Positions 24,180-33,684 of a DNA stretch of 64,000 nt are shown here, piece after piece. A program made the translations under genes and the position numbers. This DNA is from Nocardia amamiensis. GTDB lineage: Bacteria; Actinomycetota; Actinomycetes; Mycobacteriales; Mycobacteriaceae. The stretch's first letter is position 1; every line of letters starts with the position of its first letter. The notes beneath the pieces are model-generated. The model saw nothing but the letters and a program-made list of their open reading frames with translations. It was not told the origin of the DNA and did no database searches. Location of the stretch: positions 124,001 to 188,000 of the forward strand of contig NZ_JADLQX010000013.1 in NCBI RefSeq assembly GCF_015477605.1, read 5' to 3'.

Positions 24180-24866
24180 TCAGTCGGCGAACCAGGTGAT
24201 GACTTCGTCCGGTTCGGCGCGCGCGGTGCGGAAGCCGTTGACGGGGTGGTCGGTATCGGGGTATCCGAAGGAGATTCCGGCGACCACCTTGCGGTGATCC
24301 GGGATGCCGAAGTACTCGCGGATGAAGGGAGCGTACGAGGCCAAGGCGGCCTGGGGCGCCGCGCCGAGACCGAGACTCTGCGCGCCGAGCAGGAAGCTGC
24401 CGATGTAGAGGCCGCAGTCGACCGCTCCGTAGACGCCGAGGTCCGCCTCGCTGGTCACGATCGCCACGTGCGGGGCGTCGAAGAGTTCGAAGTTCCGTAC
24501 GGCCTGCCGCATGGTCTTCTCGTGATCGCCCTTGGCGATGCCGACGCTCTGGTACAACTGCATCCCGCATTCGCGTCTGCGGTCCCGATACACCCCGGTG
24601 TACTGGGCGGGAAAGTCGAAATCCGGTGTGGGCGTGGCGGTCACGACGTGCTCGAGCAGTTCCTTCCGGAATCGGTCGGTCCCGGCGCCCTCGGTGACCA
24701 CGGTCCGCCAGGGCTGGGTGTTGCACCAGGACGGCGTCCGCTGGGCCAGCCGCAGCAAAGCCTGGATGGTCTCGCGTGCCACGGGCTGCGGGTGGAACTG
24801 CCTGCAGGTCCACCGCTCGTCGAGCACCCGCGTCAGCGCCGCGAACTCCTCCGTCGTCGCCGTCAT
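24180..24866 (-). CDS. Nitroreductase family protein
   Basis: A 228-residue FMN-dependent NAD(P)H oxidoreductase. It has the N-terminal RWTCRQFHPQPV motif (phosphate binding in FMN), QRTPSWCNTQPWR (FMN ring contact) and the C-terminal FGYPDTDHPVNGFRT. Such enzymes reduce nitro-aromatics, quinones or enones. I start at the ATG preceded by GGGAGAGGG; a longer in-frame reading adds an unrelated leader. It converges with the HxlR regulator gene, a common pairing, but no shared promoter is seen. Confidence 0.88.
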   Translation of the reverse strand: MTATTEEFAALTRVLDERWTCRQFHPQPVARETIQALLRLAQRTPSWCNTQPWRTVVTEGAGTDRFRKELLEHVVTATPTPDFDFPAQYTGVYRDRRRECGMQLYQSVGIAKGDHEKTMRQAVRNFELFDAPHVAIVTSEADLGVYGAVDCGLYIGSFLLGAQSLGLGAAPQAALASYAPFIREYFGIPDHRKVVAGISFGYPDTDHPVNGFRTARAEPDEVITWFAD

Positions 24867-25023
24867 GTCCCAACCCTCTCCCTGTGGTCCTATTTCGAGA
24901 CCAAACGCTAGCATCGAACACTGCGCTGGGGAAGGTAGGAGACATGCGGTGCGACGCGCCCGACCAGGGGCCGGTTGCCCGCGTTGCCGCGATCGCCCGG
25001 CCCGGACGAGGCAGAATCCCGAT

Positions 25024-26976
25024 ATGGCGTCCGAAGCCACCGCCGCGCGGGACCGCAAACGGCACGGCAGGCACTACACGCCGCCCGCGCTGGCCCGGTT
25101 CCTCGCGCAGCGGCTGCTGCGGCATGTCACGCCGCCGGCATCGGGATTGCTGCGCGTACTCGATCCCGCCTGCGGCGACGGTGAGCTGCTGTTCGCCCTG
25201 CATGCCGAGGCGGCGGTGCGATTCCCCGGCGTCCGGATGGTGCTGACCGGCTACGACCTCGACGCGGCCGCGCTCGCGGTGGCGCGCGAACGCGCCGGTG
25301 CGGCAGGAATTGTCGCGACCTGGCGCGGCGCCGACTTCCTCGCGGTCGAGGCCGAGCTCGCGGACGGCTCGTTCGACGCGGTGATCACCAACCCGCCGTA
25401 CGTGCGCACCCAGCAGCTCGGCGGATCGACCGCGCGACTGCTGAGCAAGCGGTTCGGTCTGCGCGGCCGGATCGACCTCACCCATCCGTTCGTCGCGACG
25501 CTGCCGCGGTTGCTGACGGCCGGCGGTGCGCTCGGCTTGCTGTGCGCCAACCGCTTTCTGACCACCAAAGCCGGTGCGAACATCCGCAGCCTGTTGCTCA
25601 CCGAACTTGCGCCCGTCGAGCTGTACGACCTCGGCGACACCAAACTCTTCACCGCCGCCGTCCTGCCCGCGATCACGATCGCGCGGCGCGAGAGCTACCG
25701 CGACGGCTGCCGGTACGTCTCCGCCTACCAGGTGGATGGCGAAATGCCTTGTGAAAGGCTACTTTTCGAAGCTCTGACCGACGAACACGGCTCGATTGTC
25801 GAGCACAACGGGCGGACCTTCGTCGTCGAAGTCGGCAGGTTGGTCACCGGGCGCGAACCGCCGGGGATGCGCAACGCCGTGCTGGACGCCGGTACACAGA
25901 TCGCGGTCGCCGCCAATGGGAAGCGCCGACCCGTCATGGGACGAAATCCGGGCAGTCCCGGGACGCGTGAACCCGAGATCGCGTGGCGCATGTCGCACGA
26001 CGCGGTCGACTCCTGGCTGACCCGCATCGGCATGGCCACCTGGCGCAGCTTCGGCGACGTGGCGCGCATCCGGGTCGGCATCAAGACGACTGCCGACCGC
26101 GTGTTCATCTCCGACCGCTGGGCCGAGGCCGACCCGTGTCCCGAGCCCGAACTGCTGCTCGCGCTGATCACCCACCATGACCTCGCGCCCTGGCGGGCCA
26201 CGCGCGGACGCGATATCCGCGTGCTGTACCCCTACGATGTCGCGCGCTCCCGCCGCACCCCGGTCGATCTCACCGAATTCCCCGCCGCCGCCGCGTATCT
26301 GCTGGCCAACAAGGAGACGCTCGCCGGTCGTCGCTACGTCACCGAGAGTGGTCGCGAGTGGTTCGAGATCTGGGTTCCGCAGCGTCCAGATCTGTGGCGG
26401 GAGCCGAAACTGGTGTTCCCGGACATCAGCGAGCGTCCGCGTTTCGCGCTGGACCGGTCGGGCGCGGTGGTCAACGGCGACTGCTATTGGATCTCGCTGC
26501 CCGATCTGGCCCGCGCGCCGGCCGAGGCGATTCGGCTGGCGTATCTGTTGATGGGCGTGGCCAATTCGGCGCTCGGCCTGCGGTACTACGACGCGGTCTG
26601 CGGCAATCGGCTGTACTCGGGCAGGAGGCGCTGGATCACGCAGTACGTGTCGCGGCTGCCGGTACCGGATCCGGAGAACGCCAGGTCCGCGGACGTGATC
26701 GAGCTGGTGCGCGAGTTCGTCGATGGCCGCGTGCCCGACCCGGCGGCGCAGGCGGAGCTGGACGAGCGGGTCGCCGCCGCGTTCGGCGTCCGGTTACGCG
26801 CTGAGCTGGACGCCGACCATCGGCAGCAGGGTGCGGCGGGCGAACTCACGTGCGGCATCCTGGTCGGTGGCGGGGATCAGGCCGTCGGGGGTGAGCGCGA
26901 GCGACAGCGCCAGCCGGGCCATGATCTCGGCAACCAGGTCGGCGTCGAAATCGTGCCCCCCACCGGCATCCCGTAG
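25024..26976 (+). CDS. Lone N6-adenine DNA methyltransferase
   Basis: A 650-residue protein with class I SAM motifs DPACGDGELL (from residue 47) and the N6-adenine catalytic motif NPPY (123-126), then a long C-terminal part that looks like a target-recognition domain (GIKTTADRVFISDRW, then VANSALGLRYYDAVCGNRLY). This layout is that of Eco57I/TaqI-type methylases. No nuclease motif or neighbouring restriction gene is visible, so it is probably an orphan methylase. The last 58 or so residues are Gly/Gln-rich, unlike the family, and are antisense to the end of the TetR gene. A frame change near 26790 would end the protein at 26804 instead. Confidence 0.82.
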   Translation: MASEATAARDRKRHGRHYTPPALARFLAQRLLRHVTPPASGLLRVLDPACGDGELLFALHAEAAVRFPGVRMVLTGYDLDAAALAVARERAGAAGIVATWRGADFLAVEAELADGSFDAVITNPPYVRTQQLGGSTARLLSKRFGLRGRIDLTHPFVATLPRLLTAGGALGLLCANRFLTTKAGANIRSLLLTELAPVELYDLGDTKLFTAAVLPAITIARRESYRDGCRYVSAYQVDGEMPCERLLFEALTDEHGSIVEHNGRTFVVEVGRLVTGREPPGMRNAVLDAGTQIAVAANGKRRPVMGRNPGSPGTREPEIAWRMSHDAVDSWLTRIGMATWRSFGDVARIRVGIKTTADRVFISDRWAEADPCPEPELLLALITHHDLAPWRATRGRDIRVLYPYDVARSRRTPVDLTEFPAAAAYLLANKETLAGRRYVTESGREWFEIWVPQRPDLWREPKLVFPDISERPRFALDRSGAVVNGDCYWISLPDLARAPAEAIRLAYLLMGVANSALGLRYYDAVCGNRLYSGRRRWITQYVSRLPVPDPENARSADVIELVREFVDGRVPDPAAQAELDERVAAAFGVRLRAELDADHRQQGAAGELTCGILVGGGDQAVGGERERQRQPGHDLGNQVGVEIVPPTGIP

Positions 26977-27417
26977 TTGGCGCAGCTTGCCGGCCAGATA
27001 GTCGCGGCCGACGGCGAGGATCGGCCCCGCGTCGGTGGTGAGGCGGGGCAGGATCAGGTCGGGCTCGGTCCGCAGCAGCCTGCGCAGCAGTTCATTGCCC
27101 GCGACGGCGGTGATGAACGCGACGAAGATCTCCACCAGCTGGTCCTCGGTGCCGGAAACGGTCTGCGCCCGCTTGTCGATGGCGGCGACGAAGCGCTGGG
27201 CCTCCCGCACGCTCACCGCCTCGACGAGGTCGTTCTTCGACTCGTAGCGCCGGTACAGCGTGGCCGGGCTGATCCCCGCGCGGCGCGCGATCTCGCCCAT
27301 GCTGGTCCGCTTGATGCCGAAGTCCAGAAACGCCGAGAGTGCGCTTTCCAGCAGCTTTTCGCCGTCGGCGACCGGTTTCTCCAGGATGCGCTGCAGCATG
27401 GGCGAGAGGGTGGGCAT
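26794..27417 (-). CDS. TetR-family transcriptional regulator
   Basis: A 207-residue repressor with the helix-turn-helix in the first 65 residues (SMGEIARRAGISPATLYRRY, then SKNDLVEAV). A helical ligand-binding domain follows. Its 3' end overlaps the end of the DNA methyltransferase gene on the other strand by 183 bases, which is long for real overlapping genes and points to a lengthened methyltransferase tail. The target is unknown; the SDR gene starts 270 bases upstream in the opposite direction and is the likeliest one. Confidence 0.87.
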   Translation of the reverse strand: MPTLSPMLQRILEKPVADGEKLLESALSAFLDFGIKRTSMGEIARRAGISPATLYRRYESKNDLVEAVSVREAQRFVAAIDKRAQTVSGTEDQLVEIFVAFITAVAGNELLRRLLRTEPDLILPRLTTDAGPILAVGRDYLAGKLRQLRDAGGGHDFDADLVAEIMARLALSLALTPDGLIPATDQDAAREFARRTLLPMVGVQLSA

Positions 27418-27687
27418 CGGATCTCCAGTATGTTCGGCGCGCCCAGGCCGTGGCCGGTGGGGCGCGGCATCGCGACGGGTGCGGACGGGACGTTCATTAT
27501 TTCATTGGGTCGGCCGAGCGTGACCGGGCATTGCCGAACCCCGTGCGGCGGCGAGCGGGAGCCGCCCGGTCGGGTCGACGCGCGCACACGTCGGTCCGGA
27601 TCAGCAGGTCGCATGTCCAGATTCGACTGGCTAGCCTGTGATCGGTGCTCGGCCGCACCATCGGCTGGCGCGGAAAGGGGTTGGGCG

Positions 27688-28500
27688 ATGGGGTATTTCG
27701 CGAATCGAGTAGTGGCGGTCACGGGAGCGGGCTCGGGTATCGGCCGGGAGTTGGCGGTAGCGCTGGCCGGTGCGGGAGCGTGGCTGGCGGTGTCGGACAA
27801 GTCGGCGGAGGCCGTCGCGGAGACCGGGGCGCTGTGCGCCGCCGCGGGCCGGGAGCCGATGGTGAGCACGGTGGACGTCACCGATCGGCCGGCCGTGCTC
27901 GCGCACGCGGAGCAAGCGGTCGCGCACTTCGGGCGGGTCGAGGCGCTGTTCAACAACGCGGGGATCCTGCACGTCGGGAGCGTGGCCGAGTCGCCTTTCG
28001 GCGATTTCGAACGAGTGATGGACGTCGACTTCTGGGGTGTGGTCAACGGCACCAAGGCGTTTCTGCCGCATCTGCTGACGGCCGAGCGCGCGCACGTGGT
28101 CAATATGTCCTCGGCGCTGGGGTTGATGGCTGTGGCAGGGCACGCGCCCTATAGCGCGGCGAAGTTCGCCGTGCGTGGGTTCACCGATTCGCTGCGCCAG
28201 GACATGCGAGCGGCGGGCGGGACCGTGCGGGTCACCGGCGTGTATCCCGGCGGTGTGCTCACCGGCATCGCGCGGTCGGCGAGCGTCGCGCCAGGTGTCG
28301 ACGCGGCTCAGATGGTGCGGCGATTCGAGGGCCGGGTGGCGCGGACCAGTCCTGCCGCGGCGGCACGGACGATCCTGCGCGGTGTCGCGCGCGGCGAGGC
28401 GAAGGTGCTGGTCGGCCTGGACGCCATTGTTGTGGATCTGGTCACACGAATAGCCGGGTCGTACCACGAACGGGTGCTGGACATGGTATTCCGTTCCTGA
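27688..28500 (+). CDS. Short-chain dehydrogenase/reductase
   Basis: A 270-residue classical SDR, probably a cytosolic NAD(P)-dependent alcohol or ketone oxidoreductase. It has the cofactor motif TGAGSGIGRE at about residues 12-21, NNAG near 91, the catalytic Ser in NMSSALGL and YSAAK (Tyr and Lys) around residue 155. The C-terminal 40 residues (KVLVGLDAIVVDLVTRI) resemble the SDR subgroup common in Nocardia and Mycobacterium lipid metabolism. AAAGGGG precedes the ATG. It is divergent from the TetR gene, which may control it. Confidence 0.9.
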   Translation: MGYFANRVVAVTGAGSGIGRELAVALAGAGAWLAVSDKSAEAVAETGALCAAAGREPMVSTVDVTDRPAVLAHAEQAVAHFGRVEALFNNAGILHVGSVAESPFGDFERVMDVDFWGVVNGTKAFLPHLLTAERAHVVNMSSALGLMAVAGHAPYSAAKFAVRGFTDSLRQDMRAAGGTVRVTGVYPGGVLTGIARSASVAPGVDAAQMVRRFEGRVARTSPAAAARTILRGVARGEAKVLVGLDAIVVDLVTRIAGSYHERVLDMVFRS

Positions 28501-28625
28501 TCGCGCGCACGGCATTCGGACAGGACGGGTATTGACGGAATGGCAACTGGCCGAACGCATCTCACCATACAGGAGACTATCGACGAAGGGAATGCCGGGG
28601 GCGGGCCGGCGCGGGGGAGTGTTCT

Positions 28626-29624
28626 ATGACGACGAAATGGATTCTGGTCGAATGCTTTTCGGGATTTCCAGGGCTGGTCATCGCGCTGGGAACCGCGCCG
28701 AAGTCGTTCGTGCCGCTGACCAATATCCTGCGCAATCCCTTGTCGCGGGCCGACGCGGAGTCGGCGCTGCGGCAGGCGTGCGCCACCGGTGCGCCGGTCG
28801 CACGGGTCTCACTGGACGGTCGACGCACGGTGCGCGCCGAACCGCTGCTCATCGCGCCGGGGCGCGTACACGGCGTGCGGCTGTGGGTGGGACCGGTGCG
28901 GGAGCCGGTCACGTCTCCCGAGCCGATGGGGGCGTGGTACTTCAATCTCACCACCAACCGCTCGGTGCGCAGCATCGATCTGCTGGACCTGTACGGTGTC
29001 GCACCGGAGAACCGTGCCGCCGAGCTTGCTATCGCCGGTGCGTTCACCCGGCTGGTCACCAACCGCGACGAGAGCGAAGCGCTGGCCAAGATCGTCAACT
29101 CGGCGCCGGGCACCGAACATCAGGCGGTCTGGACCATCCGGCGCGACGACGACGCGTTGCGTGCCGGGCATTTCGCCTGCCGGATAGTCGAGGAGCGCGA
29201 CGACTCGGGCGCGCGTCAGGTGCTCATGCGCGGAGTGACCCAGGACATCGGCTCCGCCATGGCGGTCTCCGCCGCGCCGCCGCCGATGATCTTGGAGTAC
29301 GCCCTGCTGGAAGCGTCGGCGCAGCCCGGCGAATACCGTGCGATCGTCAATCTGCGCTCGCTGCGGCTGATCCGGTGGATCGGCGCGCCCATGCCCGGCA
29401 TCGCGTGGGAGGACCTCCCCGGTCAGCCGCCGCCGCAAATCCATCCGGACGATCTGGAGGCGGCGAGAACCATGTCACGTGAGCTGGCACGGCATCGCAC
29501 CGAAGGGACGGTGCGCATCCGGCGACTCGATGGTGGTTGGCAACCGGTGCGGGTGCGGGCCGCGTTGATGGCGCTGGATCAGCACACCACGGCCGGACTC
29601 GCCACGGTCAGCGCGGCATCGTGA
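28626..29624 (+). CDS. PAS-like sensory protein (DUF5593-like)
   Basis: A protein of 332 residues made of an N-terminal domain (SFVPLTNILRNPLSRADAES onwards) and PAS-type segments. One has WYFNLTTNRSVRSIDLLDLYG near residue 100; a second ends with IHPDDLEAARTM near 280. No kinase, cyclase or DNA-binding domain is attached. It looks like the actinobacterial proteins labelled DUF5593 or PAS, for which I know no function. It may pass a signal by protein contact. No operon partner is obvious. Confidence 0.7.
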   Translation: MTTKWILVECFSGFPGLVIALGTAPKSFVPLTNILRNPLSRADAESALRQACATGAPVARVSLDGRRTVRAEPLLIAPGRVHGVRLWVGPVREPVTSPEPMGAWYFNLTTNRSVRSIDLLDLYGVAPENRAAELAIAGAFTRLVTNRDESEALAKIVNSAPGTEHQAVWTIRRDDDALRAGHFACRIVEERDDSGARQVLMRGVTQDIGSAMAVSAAPPPMILEYALLEASAQPGEYRAIVNLRSLRLIRWIGAPMPGIAWEDLPGQPPPQIHPDDLEAARTMSRELARHRTEGTVRIRRLDGGWQPVRVRAALMALDQHTTAGLATVSAAS

Positions 29625-29647
29625 CCGCGGTGACCGTGGCGTCGAAG

Positions 29648-29833
29648 TCATTGGCGTGGCAGATCCAGCTCGGCCATTTCCTTCTCGATCGCATTCGCGG
29701 CGAAATCCACGCCGCGGGAACGCAATTCATGAACCCGGCGCTGGAGTGCCTCGACTCCACCGGGCTGGGCCGCGATGTCGGCGATGCTGATCCTGCCCTT
29801 GGGCCGATGCACACCCGACTGCACGTACGACAC
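29648..29833 (-). CDS. Small hypothetical protein
   Basis: A peptide of 61 residues, mostly one amphipathic helix pair (IADIAAQPGGVEALQRRVHE, then FAANAIEKEMAEL). I chose the GTG start because AGGAGG lies seven bases before it. No family recognised and no signal peptide. It lies tail-to-tail with the PAS-like gene, separated by 23 bases. Confidence 0.55.
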   Translation of the reverse strand: MSYVQSGVHRPKGRISIADIAAQPGGVEALQRRVHELRSRGVDFAANAIEKEMAELDLPRQ

Positions 29834-30000
29834 CGTGATACCTCCTGCCTGCACGCTCGCCCACCCACCGACCCGGGTGGGTTCCCCACTGCGCTACAAG
29901 TCGCACGACAACCGCGTCGACAGGAGAGCCCGGGTCGCCGGGCACGCTGGCTGAATGCTATCAGCGATTTCTGCTGGACACTTGATCAATGTGCTCTGTA

Positions 30001-30516
30001 TCACACCGCATTTGCCGTGCGGTGCTGAGCCGTATTTGCTATGTAGACAGTCGCATTCAGGCGAATGCGATCTTGCTCCTCGGCGCCGAGTTCCCGGCGG
30101 ACCTTGCCCGGCACGCCCGCCACCAATGAGCCAGGCGGAATGTGCGCGCCCTCCGGGATCAGCGCGTTGGCCGCGATCAGGCTGCCCGCCCCGATGGTGG
30201 CGCCGTTGAGAACGGTGGCGCCCATGCCGACCAGCACGTCGTCGCCGATGGTACAGCCGTGCAGGATCGCGTTGTGTCCCACCGAGACCCCGGCGCCGAC
30301 GGTGAGCGGGAAGCCCGGGTCGGCGTGCAGTACACAGCCGTCCTGGATATTGCTGCGGGCGCCGACTTCGATTCCCTCCAGGTCGCCGCGCAACACCGCG
30401 CCGTACCACACGCTCACCTCGCCCGCGAGCCGCACGCGGCCGATCACCGTGGCGTTCGGCGCGATCCACGCGCTCTCCTCGATCTCCGGCGCATACTCGC
30501 CCAGCTGAATCCGCAT
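30001..30516 (-). CDS. Gamma-carbonic-anhydrase-like hexapeptide-repeat protein
   Basis: A 171-residue left-handed beta-helix protein built of hexapeptide repeats (IAPNATVIGRVRLAGEVSVW and on). The three zinc-binding histidines of gamma-carbonic anhydrases are matched by CVLHAD, VSVGHNAILHG and the neighbouring residues, and GDDVLVGMGATVLNGATIG is the family signature. The family (YrdA/CaiE-like) includes active carbonic anhydrases and proteins without known activity. The start is the ATG before RIQLGEYAPE; the ribosome-binding site is weak and a longer N-terminus is possible. Confidence 0.88.
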   Translation of the reverse strand: MRIQLGEYAPEIEESAWIAPNATVIGRVRLAGEVSVWYGAVLRGDLEGIEVGARSNIQDGCVLHADPGFPLTVGAGVSVGHNAILHGCTIGDDVLVGMGATVLNGATIGAGSLIAANALIPEGAHIPPGSLVAGVPGKVRRELGAEEQDRIRLNATVYIANTAQHRTANAV

Positions 30517-30593
30517 GATCACGAACTTAACGGGCGCCCAGTCCGCGTGTGGACCGGGGCGGCGGCTGGGGTGGCCGGAGCGAAGGCGGAGGC

Positions 30594-31541
30594 CTAACCG
30601 TGTCCCTGGAAGCTGGCGCGGTGGGCGGCCGGGCTGGTGCCGAGGATGCGGTGGAAGTGGTGGCGCAGGCTCACCGCCGTGCCGAAGCCGGTGTCGGTGG
30701 CGATGCGTTCCACGGAGTCGGCGGTGGATTCCAGCAGCAGTCGTGCGCGGTCGGCGCGTTGCAGCAGCAACCACTGCTGCGGACTGCTGCCGGTGCGGTC
30801 GCGGAAGCGGCGGGTGAAGGTCCGCCGCGACATGAGCGCCACCCGTGCCCAGCTGTCCAGGTCGATCGGGTCGCCGAGATGTGTTCGCGCCCAGACCATG
30901 GCGCGCTCGATCGGATCGTCGTCGGTGGCCTCGGGGACCGCGACCGGAATGTACTGCGCCTGTGACCCGCTGCGGTGCGGAGCGGTGACCAGGACTCGGG
31001 CGAGCTCGGTTGCCGCTTTGCTACCCAGATCGCATCGGACCAGGTGCAGGCAGCAGTCGAGGGCGGCGGCCACGCCCGCGGAGGTGACGATGTCGCCCAG
31101 GTCCGACCAGAGGGTGTCGGCGCGGACCTGAACCGCGGGGAACGCGCGGGCCAGGTCCGCGGCGGCGGCCCAGTGTGTGGTCACCTCGCGTCCGTCGGCC
31201 AAGCCGCTGGCGGCCACCGCCCAGGAGCCGAGGCACAGGCCGACGATCCTCGCGCCGCCCGCGTGTGCGGTGTGCAGCGCCGAGCGCAGCTCGGTGGACA
31301 TTGGCATGCCGGGCTCCCAGCTCGGAATCACGATCGTCTCGGCGCGGGTGAGCGTTTCGAGTCCGTGGCGCACATCGATGTCGAAACCTGCGGGAGTATG
31401 CAGCATTCCGGGCTGCTCGGCGCATACGTCCACCTGGTACGGCGCAGCGCCGCCCGCACCTACCCGTCCGAAAACGAGCGAGGGCACGGACAGGTGGAAC
31501 GGGCTGATTCCGTCGAAGGCGATGACGGCCACGGTGCGCAT
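30594..31541 (-). CDS. AraC-family regulator with DJ-1/PfpI domain
   Basis: A 315-residue GlxA/FtrA-type regulator. The N-terminal DJ-1/PfpI domain (about residues 1-170) carries the nucleophile-elbow-like IVGLCLGSWAVAASG. The C-terminal AraC DNA-binding domain (about 215-310) has SWARVALMSRRTFTRRFRDR and VERIATDTGFGTAVSLRHHF. Such proteins control transport or catabolic genes; the DJ-1 domain is usually thought to sense a ligand. It is divergent from the metallo-beta-lactamase-fold gene 71 bases away, a plausible target. Confidence 0.9.
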   Translation of the reverse strand: MRTVAVIAFDGISPFHLSVPSLVFGRVGAGGAAPYQVDVCAEQPGMLHTPAGFDIDVRHGLETLTRAETIVIPSWEPGMPMSTELRSALHTAHAGGARIVGLCLGSWAVAASGLADGREVTTHWAAAADLARAFPAVQVRADTLWSDLGDIVTSAGVAAALDCCLHLVRCDLGSKAATELARVLVTAPHRSGSQAQYIPVAVPEATDDDPIERAMVWARTHLGDPIDLDSWARVALMSRRTFTRRFRDRTGSSPQQWLLLQRADRARLLLESTADSVERIATDTGFGTAVSLRHHFHRILGTSPAAHRASFQGHG

Positions 31542-31612
31542 GGCCTGATCTTAGCGGTAGGGGGCTCGCGGGCCACTGTTGGTGTACGTTCGGGCTCGAC
31601 AAGATCAACGGC

Positions 31613-32437
31613 ATGAGTGAGCAGATCTCCATCCCGCAAGACCGAGCCGAGCGTCAGGGCGGCGCGGTCGCGAGCGAAACCATCGAACGGACCGCGTTCG
31701 AAGTCCTGCACGTCGGTGGCCCCACACTGCGGTTCCGCTACGCGGGCAGCACCTGGCTGACCGACCCCACCTTCGACCAGCCGGGCGACTACCCGGGGCG
31801 CGTCACCCTGCACAAACTGGTCGGGCCCGCGGTGTCACCGCAGGAGGTCGGCCCGGTGGACGTCGTGCTGCTCTCGCACGACGAACACGCCGACAACCTG
31901 GACGTCAGCGGCCGGGAATTCCTGACCACCGTGCCGGCCGTGCTGTCCACCCCAGGCGCCGCCACCCGGATCGACGGTGTGCGCGGACTCGAGAACTGGG
32001 AGACCGTCACCGTGCAAGGCGTCCAGGTCACCGGAGTGCCAGCCCTGCACGGCCCCGAGGGATGCGAACCGATCACCGGAATCGTCACCGGGTTCGTGTT
32101 GCGCGCCGACGGGGAGCCGACGGTGTACGTCTCGGGGGACAACGCCTCCGTGGAGGTGGTCGAGCGGATCGTCGAGCGGATCGGCCGCATCGATATCGCC
32201 GTGCTCAACGTCGGCGCCGCGAACATCGGTATCTTCGGCGACGCCGACGCCACCTTGAACGCGCGCACCGCCCTGCTGGCCGCCGAAGTGCTCGGTGATG
32301 CCCTGATCGTCCCGGTCCACGGCGATGGGTGGGCGCACTTCAGTGAAACGCTCGACCACCTGTCCCGCGTGTTCCGCTATGCCGGTCGCGCCGAGCAGTT
32401 GCGCATTCCCCCCTTGGGTCGCGTCGCCACCGTCTGA
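31613..32437 (+). CDS. Metallo-beta-lactamase-fold hydrolase (UlaG-like)
   Basis: A 274-residue protein of the UlaG/YcfI-like branch. After a 20-residue leader, residues 25-50 match the family start (EVLHVGGPTLRFRYAGSTWL). The metal motif is LSHDEHADNLD (H-x2-H-x-D-N, in place of HxHxDH), followed by VSGDNAS and a final VPVHGDGW. A hydrolase acting on a lactone or phosphate ester is the family expectation; the substrate is unknown. It is divergent from an AraC/DJ-1 regulator. Confidence 0.85.
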   Translation: MSEQISIPQDRAERQGGAVASETIERTAFEVLHVGGPTLRFRYAGSTWLTDPTFDQPGDYPGRVTLHKLVGPAVSPQEVGPVDVVLLSHDEHADNLDVSGREFLTTVPAVLSTPGAATRIDGVRGLENWETVTVQGVQVTGVPALHGPEGCEPITGIVTGFVLRADGEPTVYVSGDNASVEVVERIVERIGRIDIAVLNVGAANIGIFGDADATLNARTALLAAEVLGDALIVPVHGDGWAHFSETLDHLSRVFRYAGRAEQLRIPPLGRVATV

Positions 32438-32570
32438 GCCGAGGGCGGTCGCTTGCCCCAGGTGGGCAACGTGCCGAGAAAGTCGCGGGAAAAACCGGAC
32501 CGGGTGGTCGCCGTGCGCGATCGGCGCGTCGGTCGTGGCGCGGGCCCGGCCCCGGGGCGACGATGGCGGT

Positions 32571-33680
32571 ATGAGGATCGGAGTACCACGGGAGGTCAAG
32601 GAGCAAGAATTCCGGGTGGCACTGACTCCGGCGGGCGCCGGGGAACTGGCCGGGCACGGACACGAGGTGCTGGTGCAGGCGGGTGCGGGCATCGGCTCGG
32701 GCTTCCCCGACGCCGAGTACGCCGCGGCCGGAGCGCGGCTGGTCGCCGACGCCGAGGAGGTGTGGTGGGACGCCGAGTTGGTGTTGAAGGTCAAGGAGCC
32801 GATCGCCGAGGAGTATCCGCGCATGCGAAGCGGCCAGGTGCTGTTCACCTTCCTGCACCTGGCCGCTTCGCGCGAGTGCACCGACGCCGTACTCCGTTCG
32901 GGGATCACGGCCGTCGCCTATGAGATGGTGCGCGCCGCCGATGGGTCGCTACCGCTGCTGGCCCCGATGAGCGAGATCGCGGGCAAACTCGGCACGCAGG
33001 TCGGCGCCTACCACCTGATGGCCCCGCTCGGCGGCGCCGGACTGCTGCCCGGCGGTGTTCCCGGGGTGCGCCCGGCGGAGGTGGTCGTGCTCGGCGGCGG
33101 GGTCGCCGGCTCGAACGCGGCCGTGGTCGCCGTCGGGATGGGCGCCCGGGTGAGCGTGCTGGACACCAACCTGCAGCGGCTGCGCGACCTCGACGCCCGC
33201 TTCGGCGGCCGGGTCACCACGATCGCGTCGAACGCCGCGGAGATCCAGCGCGCGGTGTTGTCGGCCGATCTGGTGATCGGCGCGGTGCTGGTCCCCGGCG
33301 CGCGTGCGCCGAGACTGGTCTCCGACGATCTCGTCGCGGGTATGCGACCCGGCGCGGTGCTGGTGGACATCTCCATCGACCAGGGTGGCTGCTTCGCCGC
33401 CTCACGGCCGACGACGCATTCGAATCCCACCTTCCGTGTGGCGGACTCGCTGTTCTATTGCGTCACCAACATGCCCGGCGCGGTGCCGCACACCTCGACG
33501 ATCGCGCTCACCAACGCCACATTGCCCTACGTTCGCGCGATCGCCGAACTGGGCTGGAAGGACGCGTGCTCCGCGAACCCCGACCTGGCCCACGGTCTCA
33601 CCGCCGACGCCGGCCGCCTGGCCTCGGCAGAAGTCGCCGCGGCGCACGGCTATTCGCGTCCGCTCGGCGTCGCGGGCTGA
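32571..33680 (+). CDS. ald: Alanine dehydrogenase
   Basis: A 369-residue NAD-dependent enzyme that interconverts L-alanine with pyruvate and ammonia. The N-terminal signature MRIGVPREVKEQEFRVALTP, the KVKEP motif (Lys near residue 74), FTFLHLAA (His near 95) and the Rossmann glycines VVLGGGVAGSNAA are all present, as is DISIDQGG. The start is the ATG directly before RIGVPRE. It is followed by a hairpin and a convergent sigma-factor gene. It could also serve glycine/glyoxylate chemistry as in mycobacteria. Confidence 0.94.
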   Translation: MRIGVPREVKEQEFRVALTPAGAGELAGHGHEVLVQAGAGIGSGFPDAEYAAAGARLVADAEEVWWDAELVLKVKEPIAEEYPRMRSGQVLFTFLHLAASRECTDAVLRSGITAVAYEMVRAADGSLPLLAPMSEIAGKLGTQVGAYHLMAPLGGAGLLPGGVPGVRPAEVVVLGGGVAGSNAAVVAVGMGARVSVLDTNLQRLRDLDARFGGRVTTIASNAAEIQRAVLSADLVIGAVLVPGARAPRLVSDDLVAGMRPGAVLVDISIDQGGCFAASRPTTHSNPTFRVADSLFYCVTNMPGAVPHTSTIALTNATLPYVRAIAELGWKDACSANPDLAHGLTADAGRLASAEVAAAHGYSRPLGVAG

Positions 33681-33684
33681 ACTG

